This document shows, piece after piece, positions 45,499 through 53,710 of a stretch of DNA of 64,000 bases. Position numbers and translations under genes: made by a program. Source of the DNA: Spirochaetia bacterium 38H-sp (GTDB lineage: Bacteria; Spirochaetota; Spirochaetia; Winmispirales; Winmispiraceae); NCBI GenBank assembly GCA_039023545.1, contig JBCHKQ010000001.1, forward strand, positions 620,001 through 684,000, read 5' to 3'. Below the pieces are notes generated by a model. It did not search any database and was not told where the DNA came from. It saw nothing but the letters and a program-made list of their open reading frames with translations. Each line of letters opens with the position of its first letter. The stretch's first letter is position 1.

Positions 45499-46719
45499 TT
45501 ATGTGTAATTAATATATTTTATTACAAGGCCTTCTTTTGTATATTTTTTTCCTATGATTGTGCCGTTGATATTACTTTGCAATGATTTTTCATCAGGTAT
45601 ATCTGGATGGGAAAAAAAAGCAGTTTCTATAGAATAATGTTTTTCCAGAGTATGTGTTACCAAAGCTGATAGTTCATCCAATCCTGTTTTTTTGACTGCA
45701 GAAACGGATGTGTATGGGAAATCAGAGCTGTCAAAGACCATAGTGTTTTCTGTTTTGTCTGCTTTGTTGTATACGCGTATTCTAGGTATTGTCTCTGCTC
45801 CTATTTCTCTTAAAACCTGCTGTGTTGTTTGTATGTGGCTTAGATAGTTATCATCGGAGGAGTCTATCACTTCCAAAAGGAGATGTGCCTGACATACTTC
45901 CCTTAGAGTTGCCTTAAAGGCTTCTACAAGGGTGTGCGGCAGGTTTTGTATAAAACCTACTGTATCGCTAAGAACTATTTTGCCCCAATCTTCTATAAAC
46001 CATATCCTTGTGGTGGTATCCAAGGTTACAAAGGGTCTGTCGTCGGATGGTTTATCCGTACCTGTTAGAGCCTTAAACAAGGCGCTTTTTCCTGCATTGG
46101 TGTAGCCTACAATGGCTGCTCTTATCACACCTGCATCCATCCTGCGCTCTCGCCTTGTACTGTCCTGCTTTTCTAGCTCTGCAAGCTCTTTTTTTATCCT
46201 TGCAAGCCTCGCAAGAATACTGCGTCTGTCCATCTCAAGCTGAGTCTCACCTTCTCCCCTTGTGCCATATCTGCCTCCTCTTTGCCGTCCAAGGTGCAGC
46301 CAAGCACGCCTGAGTCGCGGAAGCTGGTACTCCAGTCTGGCCTTTTCTGTCTGCAGACTTGCTTGCCTTGTTCGTGCATGAATTGCAAATATATCAAGTA
46401 TTATCTCTGTTCTGTCTTTTACGGGTATTTTTGTAAGATTCTCCCAGTTTCTCTGTTGGGCGGGGCTTAAGTCTGTGTCTATTATAAGTACGTCTGGTTC
46501 TTTTTCAAGACAGATTGCAGCAATTTCTTCTGCCTGTCCTGTTCCAAGAAATAGCTTTTTGCCAGGTTCTCTTACTTTGTAAGATAGGGTAGCGCTTATG
46601 TCATATCCCAGCTCAATTACAAGAGCACTTATCTCAGAAAGGGAAGAGGTATCATTCCTCCTCCCTTGGTTTATTCCTATTATCATGCAGGAAATTTTTT
46701 CTTTATCTGTGTAGTACAT
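45499..46719 (-). CDS. hflX: GTPase HflX, 406 aa
   Basis: HflX is a ribosome-associated GTPase that splits stalled 70S ribosomes under stress. It has the N-terminal HflX domain with the GxGQxEEI segment (LGTGQAEEIA), the helical linker LPRLRRAWLHLGRQRGGRYG, and a G domain with Walker A GYTNAGKSALF near 207, switch II DTVGFIQNLPH near 255 and NKAD near 322. The start overlaps closely with the upstream gene (stop 46723); an in-frame ATG at 46686 is an alternative. It is probably co-transcribed with the gene at 46723. Confidence 0.93.
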   Translation of the reverse strand: MYYTDKEKISCMIIGINQGRRNDTSSLSEISALVIELGYDISATLSYKVREPGKKLFLGTGQAEEIAAICLEKEPDVLIIDTDLSPAQQRNWENLTKIPVKDRTEIILDIFAIHARTRQASLQTEKARLEYQLPRLRRAWLHLGRQRGGRYGTRGEGETQLEMDRRSILARLARIKKELAELEKQDSTRRERRMDAGVIRAAIVGYTNAGKSALFKALTGTDKPSDDRPFVTLDTTTRIWFIEDWGKIVLSDTVGFIQNLPHTLVEAFKATLREVCQAHLLLEVIDSSDDNYLSHIQTTQQVLREIGAETIPRIRVYNKADKTENTMVFDSSDFPYTSVSAVKKTGLDELSALVTHTLEKHYSIETAFFSHPDIPDEKSLQSNINGTIIGKKYTKEGLVIKYINYT

Positions 46720-46722
46720 ATC

Positions 46723-47487
46723 CTATATTATCATGGCCGAGCGTGCCCAGTCATAATGATTTTTTCTAAGCTCCTCTATTGTTTTCATAGGATAATACAC
46801 CAGAGCGTCCTTGTTGCCAATGTATATGCCACTGTTAATTATCTGATAGGAAAAAGCTCCTATATGCGATCTCTCTATGGTTTTTGTTGGTTTTTCTTTA
46901 TTTGTTGTGACGGCTGCTATGCATTCTTTGAGATGCTCTATGTTTCTGTCGTATATTGCTCCTATATTGCCAGAGTCCTCCGGGTGGTCAAAATCTATTG
47001 TCTTTATATCGCAGAAGGCTATGGTAGGAACATATATTTTGCTGGAACCATTGGATATATTGGCAGCAAATTCAATGGGCTCAAGAGAGCTTACAACAAG
47101 AGGATTGATAGGACATAACTCTTGATATAGGTAATAATTTTTCTTCTGAGGCGCTTTATAATCGCTTTTCTCAAGCTCAAGTGTTCTACCGTCTCTTGTG
47201 GTAAGATAGATGTTCTTTAACTTATCCACAGGTATGTTCTCAAGTACTCTGTAGACGGCAAGGTATACTGAGTGTTTTGGTTCCCCGTTGGGATGAGAAA
47301 CACATTTTTTCTTTGCATATTCCCAGTCAAAAAAATTGCCAAAGCCTTCTTCTACCTCTGCAAAGATGATGCCTTCATACGCACCCTTCTTGGCTCCTAT
47401 CGCCATGTAAGAGCCAAAATCCTCCGGAGAAAGCTCCGATGCAATAAGTCCCTCTGTGGGAAAAATAGAAAGATAATAGTGTCTCAT
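46723..47487 (-). CDS. Uncharacterised protein, 254 aa
   Basis: The protein opens MRHYYLSIFPTEGLIASEL and has a central YYLYQELCPINPLVVSSLEPIEFA. It has no signal peptide, no membrane segment and no motif I recognise. GGAG precedes its ATG, and it is followed 3 nt later by hflX, so it is a genuine gene co-transcribed with hflX. Its Tyr- and acid-rich composition suggests a globular cytosolic protein. Confidence 0.75.
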   Translation of the reverse strand: MRHYYLSIFPTEGLIASELSPEDFGSYMAIGAKKGAYEGIIFAEVEEGFGNFFDWEYAKKKCVSHPNGEPKHSVYLAVYRVLENIPVDKLKNIYLTTRDGRTLELEKSDYKAPQKKNYYLYQELCPINPLVVSSLEPIEFAANISNGSSKIYVPTIAFCDIKTIDFDHPEDSGNIGAIYDRNIEHLKECIAAVTTNKEKPTKTIERSHIGAFSYQIINSGIYIGNKDALVYYPMKTIEELRKNHYDWARSAMII

Positions 47488-47629
47488 AGCAGCTCCTTTC
47501 TTATGGTCTACTTATAGTTTAGAAGACGCGAAGCCAAAAGTAAAGTAAAAAAAATATTGACCTCTGGCCGAAACAAACAAAATAATACTTTTTAAAATAA
47601 AAAATAGAACATGTTTATAAACCAAACAG

Positions 47630-47657
47630 TTGTACAAAAGCACTTGAATACTTTATA
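47630..47657 (+). promoter_or_regulatory. Likely promoter of hppA
   Basis: TTGTAC (47630-47635), a 16-nt spacer and TTTATA (47652-47657) lie about 50 bp before the hppA ATG. GGAG is the ribosome binding site. Confidence 0.5.
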
Positions 47658-47706
47658 GGAAACATGCTAAAACATATACGCATATTTATACATAAGGAGC
47701 TGTATA

Positions 47707-49746
47707 ATGTCCCAGAGTTTATTGCTTTTGTTTCCGCTTGGAGCTGCGATTCTCGCGCTTCTTGTGGCATTTGCTCGATATTTCTGGATAAAAAAACAGG
47801 AAGCCGGAGCAGAAAATCTCAGAGAAATTTCTAAAGCTATCAGAGACGGTGCTATGGCGTTTCTGATACGTGAGTACAAGGTAATTGTTATTTTTGCCAT
47901 AGCGGTTGTTCTTATTTTTTCTTTTCTTGAACAGGGAGCTGAGCGGCTTGTTGCCGTATCTTTTGTAGTGGGTGCTCTTATGTCAGCTCTCGCAGGGTTT
48001 CTTGGTATGCGTGCCGCAACACTTGCCAATGTGAGAACAGCTAATGCGGCAAAAAAAGGGCTTGCTGAGGCTCTGCTTGTTGCTTTTAATGGTGGAAGTG
48101 TTATGGGCCTTGGTGTTACCGGTTTTGGTATGCTGGGGCTTTCTGGGCTTTTTCTTATTTATGGCTCGGTGCTTGGTACGGATATCAATGTACTCAATCA
48201 GCTTGTAATACCTATTCTTTCTGGTTACTCCATGGGTGCAAGCTCCATTGCGCTTTTTGCTCGTGTAGGTGGTGGTATTTTTACCAAGGGTGCCGATGTA
48301 GGTGCAGACCTCGTAGGTAAGGTAGAGGCTGGAATCCCTGAGGATGATCCGCGCAACCCTGCTGTTATTGCCGATAATGTAGGTGATAATGTAGGTGATG
48401 TTGCAGGTCTGGGGTCTGACCTCACGGAGTCCTATATAGGTGCTGTAATCGGAGCTGTGGTTTTGGGCGGTGCGCTTAATTCTTACGTCCTTGCGGTTTT
48501 GCCTCTTCTTGTGGCTGCAGTGGGAATAGTTTCTTCCATAATAGGTACTTTCTTTGTAAGAACCAAGGAAGGTGGACATCCCCAGGCTGCTCTCAATACC
48601 GGAAGCTTTGTTGCTGCAGGAGTTATGCTTGTGGCAACCTTGCCTGTTCTCAATCTGCTTATGCCATCCGGCTCTATTGCCCACCTTACACCTTTTGGTA
48701 TCTTCCTTTCTATGGTATCTGGTCTTATATCTGGTGTTCTTGTTGGAATCGTTACAGAGATGTACACAGGTGATGGCAAGAGAGCAGTTATAGCTGTTGC
48801 TAAGTCATCCATGACAGGAACCGCAACCAATATCATTGCTGGAATAGAAGTGGGAATGCAGTCTACAGGAATTCCTGTTATAATACTTTCTCTTGCAACA
48901 TATCTTTCTTACCTTTCTGGCGGACTTTATGGCATAGCAATAGCAGCGGTTGGAATGCTTGCAACTGTAGGCTATCAGGTATCTGTAGATGCGTACGGTC
49001 CCATTGCGGACAATGCCGGCGGGCTTGCTGAGATGGCCAAGCTTGATCCGGAGGTAAGAATGCGTACAGACAAGCTGGATGCTGTAGGAAACACTACCGC
49101 GGCAATAGGAAAAGGCTTTGCCATAGGTTCTGCAGTTTTTACGGCTCTTTCCCTATTTATCGCTTTTGAAGAGGCCTCAGGTCTCAAGGGTATAGACGTA
49201 ACAGAGCCCAAGGTTATAGTTGGACTTCTTATGGGAGCCATGCTTCCCTATGTCTTTTCTTCTTTTGTAATCGGTGCTGTTGGACGTGCAGCCTTTGCTA
49301 TGATAGAAGAGGTTCGCAGACAGTTCCACGAAATCAAGGGCATACTGGAAGGCAAAGAAAAGCCTGATTATGTTGCTTGTGTGGATATTGCAACCAAGGC
49401 GGCTATCCGCGAGATGATAATCCCTGGACTTTCTGCTGTTGTTATTCCTGTTCTTGTTGGATACCTTGGCGGAGCAGAGATGCTTGGAGGCGTTCTTGTA
49501 GGAGCCATGGTTTCTGCGGTTATGCTTGCCCTCTTTATGGCAAACTCCGGTGGTGCATGGGATAACGCTAAGAAGCACATAGAAGGCGGTGCGTTTGGTG
49601 GTAAGGGTTCTGAGGCACATAAGGCAGCTGTTATAGGAGATACGGTAGGTGATCCCTTTAAAGACACAGCAGGTCCTGCAATGGACATAGTCATCAAGCT
49701 TATGAGCGTTGTAGCCCTTGTTATAGCGCCCAACCTCAAAATGTAA
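47707..49746 (+). CDS. hppA: Membrane ion-pumping pyrophosphatase, 679 aa
   Basis: This enzyme hydrolyses pyrophosphate and pumps H+ or Na+ across the inner membrane. It has about 16 hydrophobic helices. The pyrophosphate-binding motif [18 protein letters not shown] (about 197-214) and the acidic motif DNVGDNVGD are intact, and the C-terminal acidic region [13 protein letters not shown] is present. GNTTAA near residue 461 has Ala where potassium-independent enzymes have Lys, so this is the potassium-dependent subclass. That subclass contains both Na+ and H+ pumps, and the ion cannot be settled here. Confidence 0.95.
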   Translation: MSQSLLLLFPLGAAILALLVAFARYFWIKKQEAGAENLREISKAIRDGAMAFLIREYKVIVIFAIAVVLIFSFLEQGAERLVAVSFVVGALMSALAGFLGMRAATLANVRTANAAKKGLAEALLVAFNGGSVMGLGVTGFGMLGLSGLFLIYGSVLGTDINVLNQLVIPILSGYSMGASSIALFARVGGGIFTKGADVGADLVGKVEAGIPEDDPRNPAVIADNVGDNVGDVAGLGSDLTESYIGAVIGAVVLGGALNSYVLAVLPLLVAAVGIVSSIIGTFFVRTKEGGHPQAALNTGSFVAAGVMLVATLPVLNLLMPSGSIAHLTPFGIFLSMVSGLISGVLVGIVTEMYTGDGKRAVIAVAKSSMTGTATNIIAGIEVGMQSTGIPVIILSLATYLSYLSGGLYGIAIAAVGMLATVGYQVSVDAYGPIADNAGGLAEMAKLDPEVRMRTDKLDAVGNTTAAIGKGFAIGSAVFTALSLFIAFEEASGLKGIDVTEPKVIVGLLMGAMLPYVFSSFVIGAVGRAAFAMIEEVRRQFHEIKGILEGKEKPDYVACVDIATKAAIREMIIPGLSAVVIPVLVGYLGGAEMLGGVLVGAMVSAVMLALFMANSGGAWDNAKKHIEGGAFGGKGSEAHKAAVIGDTVGDPFKDTAGPAMDIVIKLMSVVALVIAPNLKM

Positions 49747-49756
49747 AATAAAATAT

Positions 49757-49799
49757 ACCGAACGGGGCTGCAAGCTAAAGCAAGCAGCCCCTTTTTTTT
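49757..49799 (+). terminator. ACCGAAC-linked intrinsic terminator of hppA (element 7)
   Basis: ACCGAAC is directly followed by GGGGCTGC (49764-49771), a 12-nt loop, GCAGCCCC (49784-49791) and eight T residues. It begins 10 nt after the hppA stop codon. It shares the ACCGAAC box with the repeat family but not the GGCAG loop or the CTGCC tail. Confidence 0.93.
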
Positions 49800-49830
49800 A
49801 GTAAAAAATAGAACAATGTAAAATCTTTGC

Positions 49831-49858
49831 TTGAAACTGGCGTAAAAAACAGTATCAT
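49831..49858 (+). promoter_or_regulatory. Promoter of the Cys4-Nudix-chorismate mutase operon, predicted leaderless
   Basis: TTGAAA (49831-49836), a 16-nt spacer and TATCAT (49853-49858) end 7 nt before the ATG at 49866. No ribosome binding site is present. Confidence 0.55.
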
Positions 49859-49865
49859 AAAAGTC

Positions 49866-50078
49866 ATGCATGGAAAAAAAGCCCCCAACTGCCTGTCATG
49901 TAAACATTTTTTTGTCACTTGGGATAGGAACTTTCCTAGGGGTTGTAAGATATTTGGCATAAAGAGCATAGAACTCCCCTCGATAGAAGTACACAGAGCC
50001 ACAGGTCTACACTGTCCTGTTTATAAGAAATCGGATAAAATAAAGGATAATGATAAGTCTGGAGGTTGGTATGCCTGA
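49866..50078 (+). CDS. Small four-cysteine protein, 70 aa
   Basis: The protein has Cys9 and Cys12 in CLSC, Cys27 in PRGCK and Cys50 in LHCPVY, a spacing suited to one zinc site. CKHFFVTWD and FPRGCKIFG are typical of a small conserved uncharacterised bacterial family. I set the start at 49866, since the reading frame upstream (from 49827) runs through the promoter. Its end overlaps the Nudix gene by 8 nt, so the two are translationally coupled. Function unknown. Confidence 0.7.
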   Translation: MHGKKAPNCLSCKHFFVTWDRNFPRGCKIFGIKSIELPSIEVHRATGLHCPVYKKSDKIKDNDKSGGWYA

Positions 50079-50598
50079 TACAGAAAAATGTGTGCTTGTG
50101 GATGAGTATGACAGAGTTCTCGGAGAGGTTGACAGAAGTCTGTGCCATAAAGACCCCTCTCTGATACACAGAACCTCACATGTTGTTGTCATAGACAGAG
50201 ACGATAGATTGCTTCTACAGAAACGCAGCCTTAGCAAGGATATGGAGCCAGGTAAATGGGATACGGCTGTGGGAGGACATCTTAGCCCCGGTGAGAACTA
50301 CGAGGATGCTGCAATGAGAGAATATGCAGAGGAACTTGGGCATTTCCCTCCTGTGCCACTCAAAAAGCTTTTTGATATGAGAGTAAGAACGGACAGAGAA
50401 TCGGAGAATGTAAGGGTTTTTTTATGTACTGACAACGGTCCTTTTTCTCCGGACAAGAAGGAAATAAGCGAGCTTAGGTTCTTTTCTTCTTCTGAGCTTG
50501 CTAGTCTGGAAAAAGAAGATATGACTCCAGGGCTTGCCATAGAACTGAAGCTACTGGAAGAAAAAGGAATCATTCTTATAAAAAGGAGAGATTTATGA
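50071..50598 (+). CDS. Nudix hydrolase, 175 aa
   Basis: The Nudix box fits GX5EX7REUXEEXGU: GGHLSPGENYEDAAMREYAE (from residue 68) then ELG. The upstream segment HRTSHVVVIDRDDRLLLQKRS resembles the isopentenyl-diphosphate-isomerase-like and YfcD-like branch. It should hydrolyse a nucleoside diphosphate derivative; the substrate is unknown. GGAGG precedes the ATG at 50071, which I prefer to the in-frame ATG at 50050. Its stop overlaps the next ATG. Confidence 0.88.
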   Translation: MPDTEKCVLVDEYDRVLGEVDRSLCHKDPSLIHRTSHVVVIDRDDRLLLQKRSLSKDMEPGKWDTAVGGHLSPGENYEDAAMREYAEELGHFPPVPLKKLFDMRVRTDRESENVRVFLCTDNGPFSPDKKEISELRFFSSSELASLEKEDMTPGLAIELKLLEEKGIILIKRRDL

Positions 50599-51344
50599 GT
50601 CATGATGATTTTAATCTGGATATAATTGCAGCAAGGCTCTCCGCTCTGGAAGAAAGTATTATAGTAAGACTTCTTGAGAGAGCACAGTTTTGTCATAATC
50701 CAGTTGTATATCTTCCTGGGCACAGCGGCTTTTCCGGTGGAGAGCATCAGTCGCTTTTTGAGATACGGTTGAGATATCAGGAGGAGATGGATGCTGTTTT
50801 TGGTCGTTTTTGTGTACCGGAAGAGAGGCCTTTTTACAGGGATTTGCCTGCCCCAAGGAGAATTGTAAGCGTGGATGTGTCCTGTCTGGGACTGGATGAT
50901 TTTGAGCGTATCAATCTTATGCCGCGTATTGTTGAGTCTTATCTTGCTCTTTTGCCTGAAATATGTCCCAAAGGAGACGATGGACAGTATGGTTCCAGTG
51001 TGGAGCATGATGTTATGGCTCTCCAGGCACTGGGTAGACGGATACATTATGGTTCTATCATGGTTGCAGAGTCTAAGTTTCGGATGAACAGGGAAGGTTA
51101 TACTGCTCTTATAAAGGCAGAGGATAGGGATGGACTTCTTTCTCTTTTGTCCAGGCCAGAGGTGGAGGAGACTATACTTGCGAGGGTAAGGGAAAAGACT
51201 TCTACTATACAGTCCGGCGTGGACAGGCGCATAAGGCGTGTTGTTGAGCCGGATGTTATCGTGTCTTTTTACAGGGATACTATTATTCCTCTTACAAAAG
51301 AGGGGGAGGTTCTTTATCTTCTCAATCGCAGGATTGAGAATTAG
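50595..51344 (+). CDS. Eukaryotic-type (ARO7-like) chorismate mutase, 249 aa
   Basis: Chorismate mutase converts chorismate to prephenate for Phe and Tyr synthesis. The protein follows the all-helical plant and fungal ARO7 type, not the short bacterial AroQ type (about 90 aa). Matching segments are LEESIIVRLLERAQF (Arg29 equals yeast Arg16), LQALGRRIHYG (148-149 around yeast Arg157), VAESKF (Lys161, yeast Lys168) and IPLTKEGEVLYLLNRR near the C-terminus, which holds the Glu246 region. There is one extra residue between the Arg and Lys motifs. The ATG overlaps the Nudix stop by 4 nt. No other aromatic-pathway gene is in the window. Confidence 0.87.
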   Translation: MSHDDFNLDIIAARLSALEESIIVRLLERAQFCHNPVVYLPGHSGFSGGEHQSLFEIRLRYQEEMDAVFGRFCVPEERPFYRDLPAPRRIVSVDVSCLGLDDFERINLMPRIVESYLALLPEICPKGDDGQYGSSVEHDVMALQALGRRIHYGSIMVAESKFRMNREGYTALIKAEDRDGLLSLLSRPEVEETILARVREKTSTIQSGVDRRIRRVVEPDVIVSFYRDTIIPLTKEGEVLYLLNRRIEN

Positions 51345-51357
51345 TTTTCTCTACGAT

Positions 51358-51394
51358 AAAAAAAGCCGTACCGCGGTGCGGTACGGCGTTCGGT
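51358..51394 (-). terminator. ACCGAAC-linked intrinsic terminator of the SPT-like gene (element 8)
   Basis: Read on the minus strand: ACCGAAC, then GCCGTACCGC, a 3-nt loop, GCGGTACGGC and seven T residues. The 10-bp stem is perfect. It lies 19 nt after the stop of the SPT-like gene and also close behind the chorismate mutase gene coming from the other side. Confidence 0.92.
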
Positions 51395-51412
51395 ATATGA
51401 TATCTTTATTTA

Positions 51413-52621
51413 TTAGGGAATTATGTCCAGTTTTTTTGCAACGTTTCCTGCTATTTCTATTGCTTTGTCCAGTTCTTCATCTGTGTGTGTTGCCATGTAG
51501 GATGTTCTTATGAGTGCGTTCTTGGGCGGGACTGCAGGTGATATTACTGGGTTTGTGTAGAGTCCCTGCTGGTACATCTTATACCAGAAGTTAAAGGTTT
51601 TTTCATCGTCGCCTATTATTAGCGGGACAATCGGGGTTTCTGCTGTGCCAATGTTAAAGCCTAGGTCTGTAAAGGCTTTGCGCATTTTGTCGCCTATTTG
51701 CTGGAGCCGTCTTACACGCTCAGGTTCTTGGCGGATGATTTCCAGTGACTTGAGTGCCGCAGCAAGTTGTGCCGGAGACATACTGGCGCTGAAGATTAGT
51801 GGCCTGGAGTGGTGCTTGATATAGTCTATGACACGGGCTTCTCCTGCAACAAAGCCGCCTATGGAGCCAAATGATTTTGAGAATGTGCACATAACTAGGT
51901 CTGCCAGACTGTTGTCTCCGTAGTGTTCCATTGTGCCTTTCCCATGCTCGCCCAGTACGCCAAGTGCATGTGCTTCGTCCAGATATACGCGTGCGCCAAA
52001 CTCATCCGCAAGTTTGCGTATTTCCGGTAGTTTTGTGATGTCGCCTTCCATGCTAAATACGCCGTCTGTTACTATTATGATGGGCTCATTGTCATCTATG
52101 TTCTCAAGTGTGCGTCTTAGATCGTTCATGTCGTTGTGTTTGTATCTGTGGATATTGCGGCAGCGGGTAAATGCAGAGCCCAGCATTATTCCGTCCATTA
52201 TGGATGCATGGTTAAGTTTATCCGTTACGATATGAGCTTTTGTTTCCATTATGGCTGAGATGGAACCTAGGTTGGTCTGATAGCCTGTTGTAAAGCATAC
52301 AGCAGCTTCTTTCCCTACAAAGTCTGCAATATTGGCCTCAAGCTCCTCGTGCAGAGCAAGTGTGCCGTTCATAAAGCGTGAGCCAGAGCAGCTTGTTCCA
52401 TAGCGGGCTACGGCTTCTCTTGCGGCTTCAATAACACGCGGGTCTTGGGAGAGCCCCAGATAGTTGTTGGAGCCGGCCATGATAAAAGGTTTGCCTTCTA
52501 TTATAACGGTGTTACCATGGTTCTCGTTGATGGGTCTGAAGTACGGGTACCAGCCTTCTTTTCTGGCTTCCTCTGCAGCTGTAAACTCATAGCACTTTGC
52601 AAAGATATCCTTTCTGCTCAT
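51413..52621 (-). CDS. Serine palmitoyltransferase-like alpha-oxoamine synthase, 402 aa
   Basis: This PLP-dependent fold-type I enzyme belongs to the family joining an amino acid to an acyl-CoA (SPT, KBL, BioF, HemA). The PLP lysine is Lys249 in TFSKSFGS, Asp215 and His218 lie in LDEAHAL, and His138 in LNHAS stacks on PLP. The opening GWYPYFRPI, GSNNYLGL, CSGSRFMNG and the C-terminal NPVISPAVPPKNALIRTSYMA match bacterial serine palmitoyltransferase (Bacteroides type) best. Such an enzyme makes 3-ketosphinganine from serine and palmitoyl-CoA. The reductase for that product is encoded just upstream, which supports SPT over glycine C-acetyltransferase. GGAGG precedes the ATG. Confidence 0.82.
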   Translation of the reverse strand: MSRKDIFAKCYEFTAAEEARKEGWYPYFRPINENHGNTVIIEGKPFIMAGSNNYLGLSQDPRVIEAAREAVARYGTSCSGSRFMNGTLALHEELEANIADFVGKEAAVCFTTGYQTNLGSISAIMETKAHIVTDKLNHASIMDGIMLGSAFTRCRNIHRYKHNDMNDLRRTLENIDDNEPIIIVTDGVFSMEGDITKLPEIRKLADEFGARVYLDEAHALGVLGEHGKGTMEHYGDNSLADLVMCTFSKSFGSIGGFVAGEARVIDYIKHHSRPLIFSASMSPAQLAAALKSLEIIRQEPERVRRLQQIGDKMRKAFTDLGFNIGTAETPIVPLIIGDDEKTFNFWYKMYQQGLYTNPVISPAVPPKNALIRTSYMATHTDEELDKAIEIAGNVAKKLDIIP

Positions 52622-52723
52622 AAAAATTCCTCCGATTTGGTCAGTGTTATCAATCTCATAGTGTCAGTGCAGATCATAACTGCCTGTCTGCTGATATAAG
52701 AATTGACAGAAGACACTATATTA

Positions 52724-53557
52724 TCAGACAGATTTCCCTCTCTTTCTTGCAGCTTTTTTTACTGCGGACTGATTTATTTTGTATACGAGATTGGGAAAAT
52801 GCCTGTTTATTTTTTCTATTATCGAACCTTCAAGTCCAGGAGTTATAAGGAAGCGTTTTTTTCTCATGCCTTTGAGAAGCCCCTCAGCCACAAAATCTGC
52901 ACTTACCGGTTTTACAGTGCCGCTTACAGCCTTTGTCTCCTCTGGCTTTGTTTTATTCTCTTCTGCAAGCTGCGGTGTATCCGTATCTGGAGGACATAAT
53001 ACGCTGACTGCTATATTGTCAAGCTCGGCCTCGCTCCTAAGGCAGGAAGCCATACCAATTATACCGTACTTGGACGCACTATAAGCCGTATAGCCAAATA
53101 CGCCTATATAACCCGCCATGGACGATACAAGAACAATATATCCACCTCCTGTGGCACGCATATGTGGATACAGCGTATGGATCACATACCAGTTACCCTT
53201 GAGATTGACATCTATGGTTTTGTCAAATATCTCATCCGGAATCTTCTCAAAATAATTGGGATACGCCATACCTGCAGAAGTTATAAGAACATCTGGTGCT
53301 GGATGATTCTCAAGCCATCCAGAAAAAGCCTCGCGCACATCTTCCCCTCTGGAAACATCTACTGACAACGACAGAACCCTCTGGTCCTCTCTGGTCCTTT
53401 CCTTCTCAAGCTCAAGCAGAGCAGATTCCAGCTTTTCGCTATCCCTTGAAATTATAAGAACATTGGCTCCCTCGCGCAGAAAAGCGCGAGCACAGGCCTT
53501 ACCAATACCGCTGGAGCCCCCGGTTATATACACCCATTTCCCAGCATATTGTTTCAT
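52724..53557 (-). CDS. 3-ketosphinganine (3-dehydrosphinganine) reductase-like SDR, 277 aa
   Basis: This classical short-chain dehydrogenase has the NADPH motif TGGSSGIG (12-19) and the catalytic set Ser146, Tyr159 and Lys163 (YSASK). PPDTDTP (189-195) followed by AEENKTKPEET is the hallmark of the eukaryotic KDSR/TSC10 family, as is PGLEGSIIEKINRHFP near the end. It would reduce 3-ketosphinganine to dihydrosphingosine. The SPT-like gene follows 102 nt downstream on the same strand. The gap between them holds an 8-bp inverted repeat (52658-52665 and 52712-52719) and a strong GGAGG site. Confidence 0.83.
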   Translation of the reverse strand: MKQYAGKWVYITGGSSGIGKACARAFLREGANVLIISRDSEKLESALLELEKERTREDQRVLSLSVDVSRGEDVREAFSGWLENHPAPDVLITSAGMAYPNYFEKIPDEIFDKTIDVNLKGNWYVIHTLYPHMRATGGGYIVLVSSMAGYIGVFGYTAYSASKYGIIGMASCLRSEAELDNIAVSVLCPPDTDTPQLAEENKTKPEETKAVSGTVKPVSADFVAEGLLKGMRKKRFLITPGLEGSIIEKINRHFPNLVYKINQSAVKKAARKRGKSV

Positions 53558-53646
53558 AAGCCAATACTAGCATGTAAAAAAAAGTATATCCAGTACAAAA
53601 AACAGAGTTTCTTTTCACATTTTAACCTGTTTTTTTTCAAAACAAA

Positions 53647-53686
53647 CCGAACGCAGCCCTGCCGATAAGGCAGAGCTGCTTTTTTG
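53647..53686 (+). terminator. ACCGAAC-linked terminator-like hairpin (element 9)
   Basis: ACCGAAC (53647-53653) is followed by GCAGCCCTGCC, loop GATAA, GGCAGAGCTGC (one mismatch) and six T residues on the plus strand. Both neighbours are on the minus strand, so this orientation would stop only antisense transcription. Read on the minus strand, the stem is followed by a T-rich GTTCGGTTTGTTTTG, which could end the TRAP operon. Confidence 0.7.
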
Positions 53687-53710
53687 TAAACAGATTGAGA
53701 AGTACAATGC

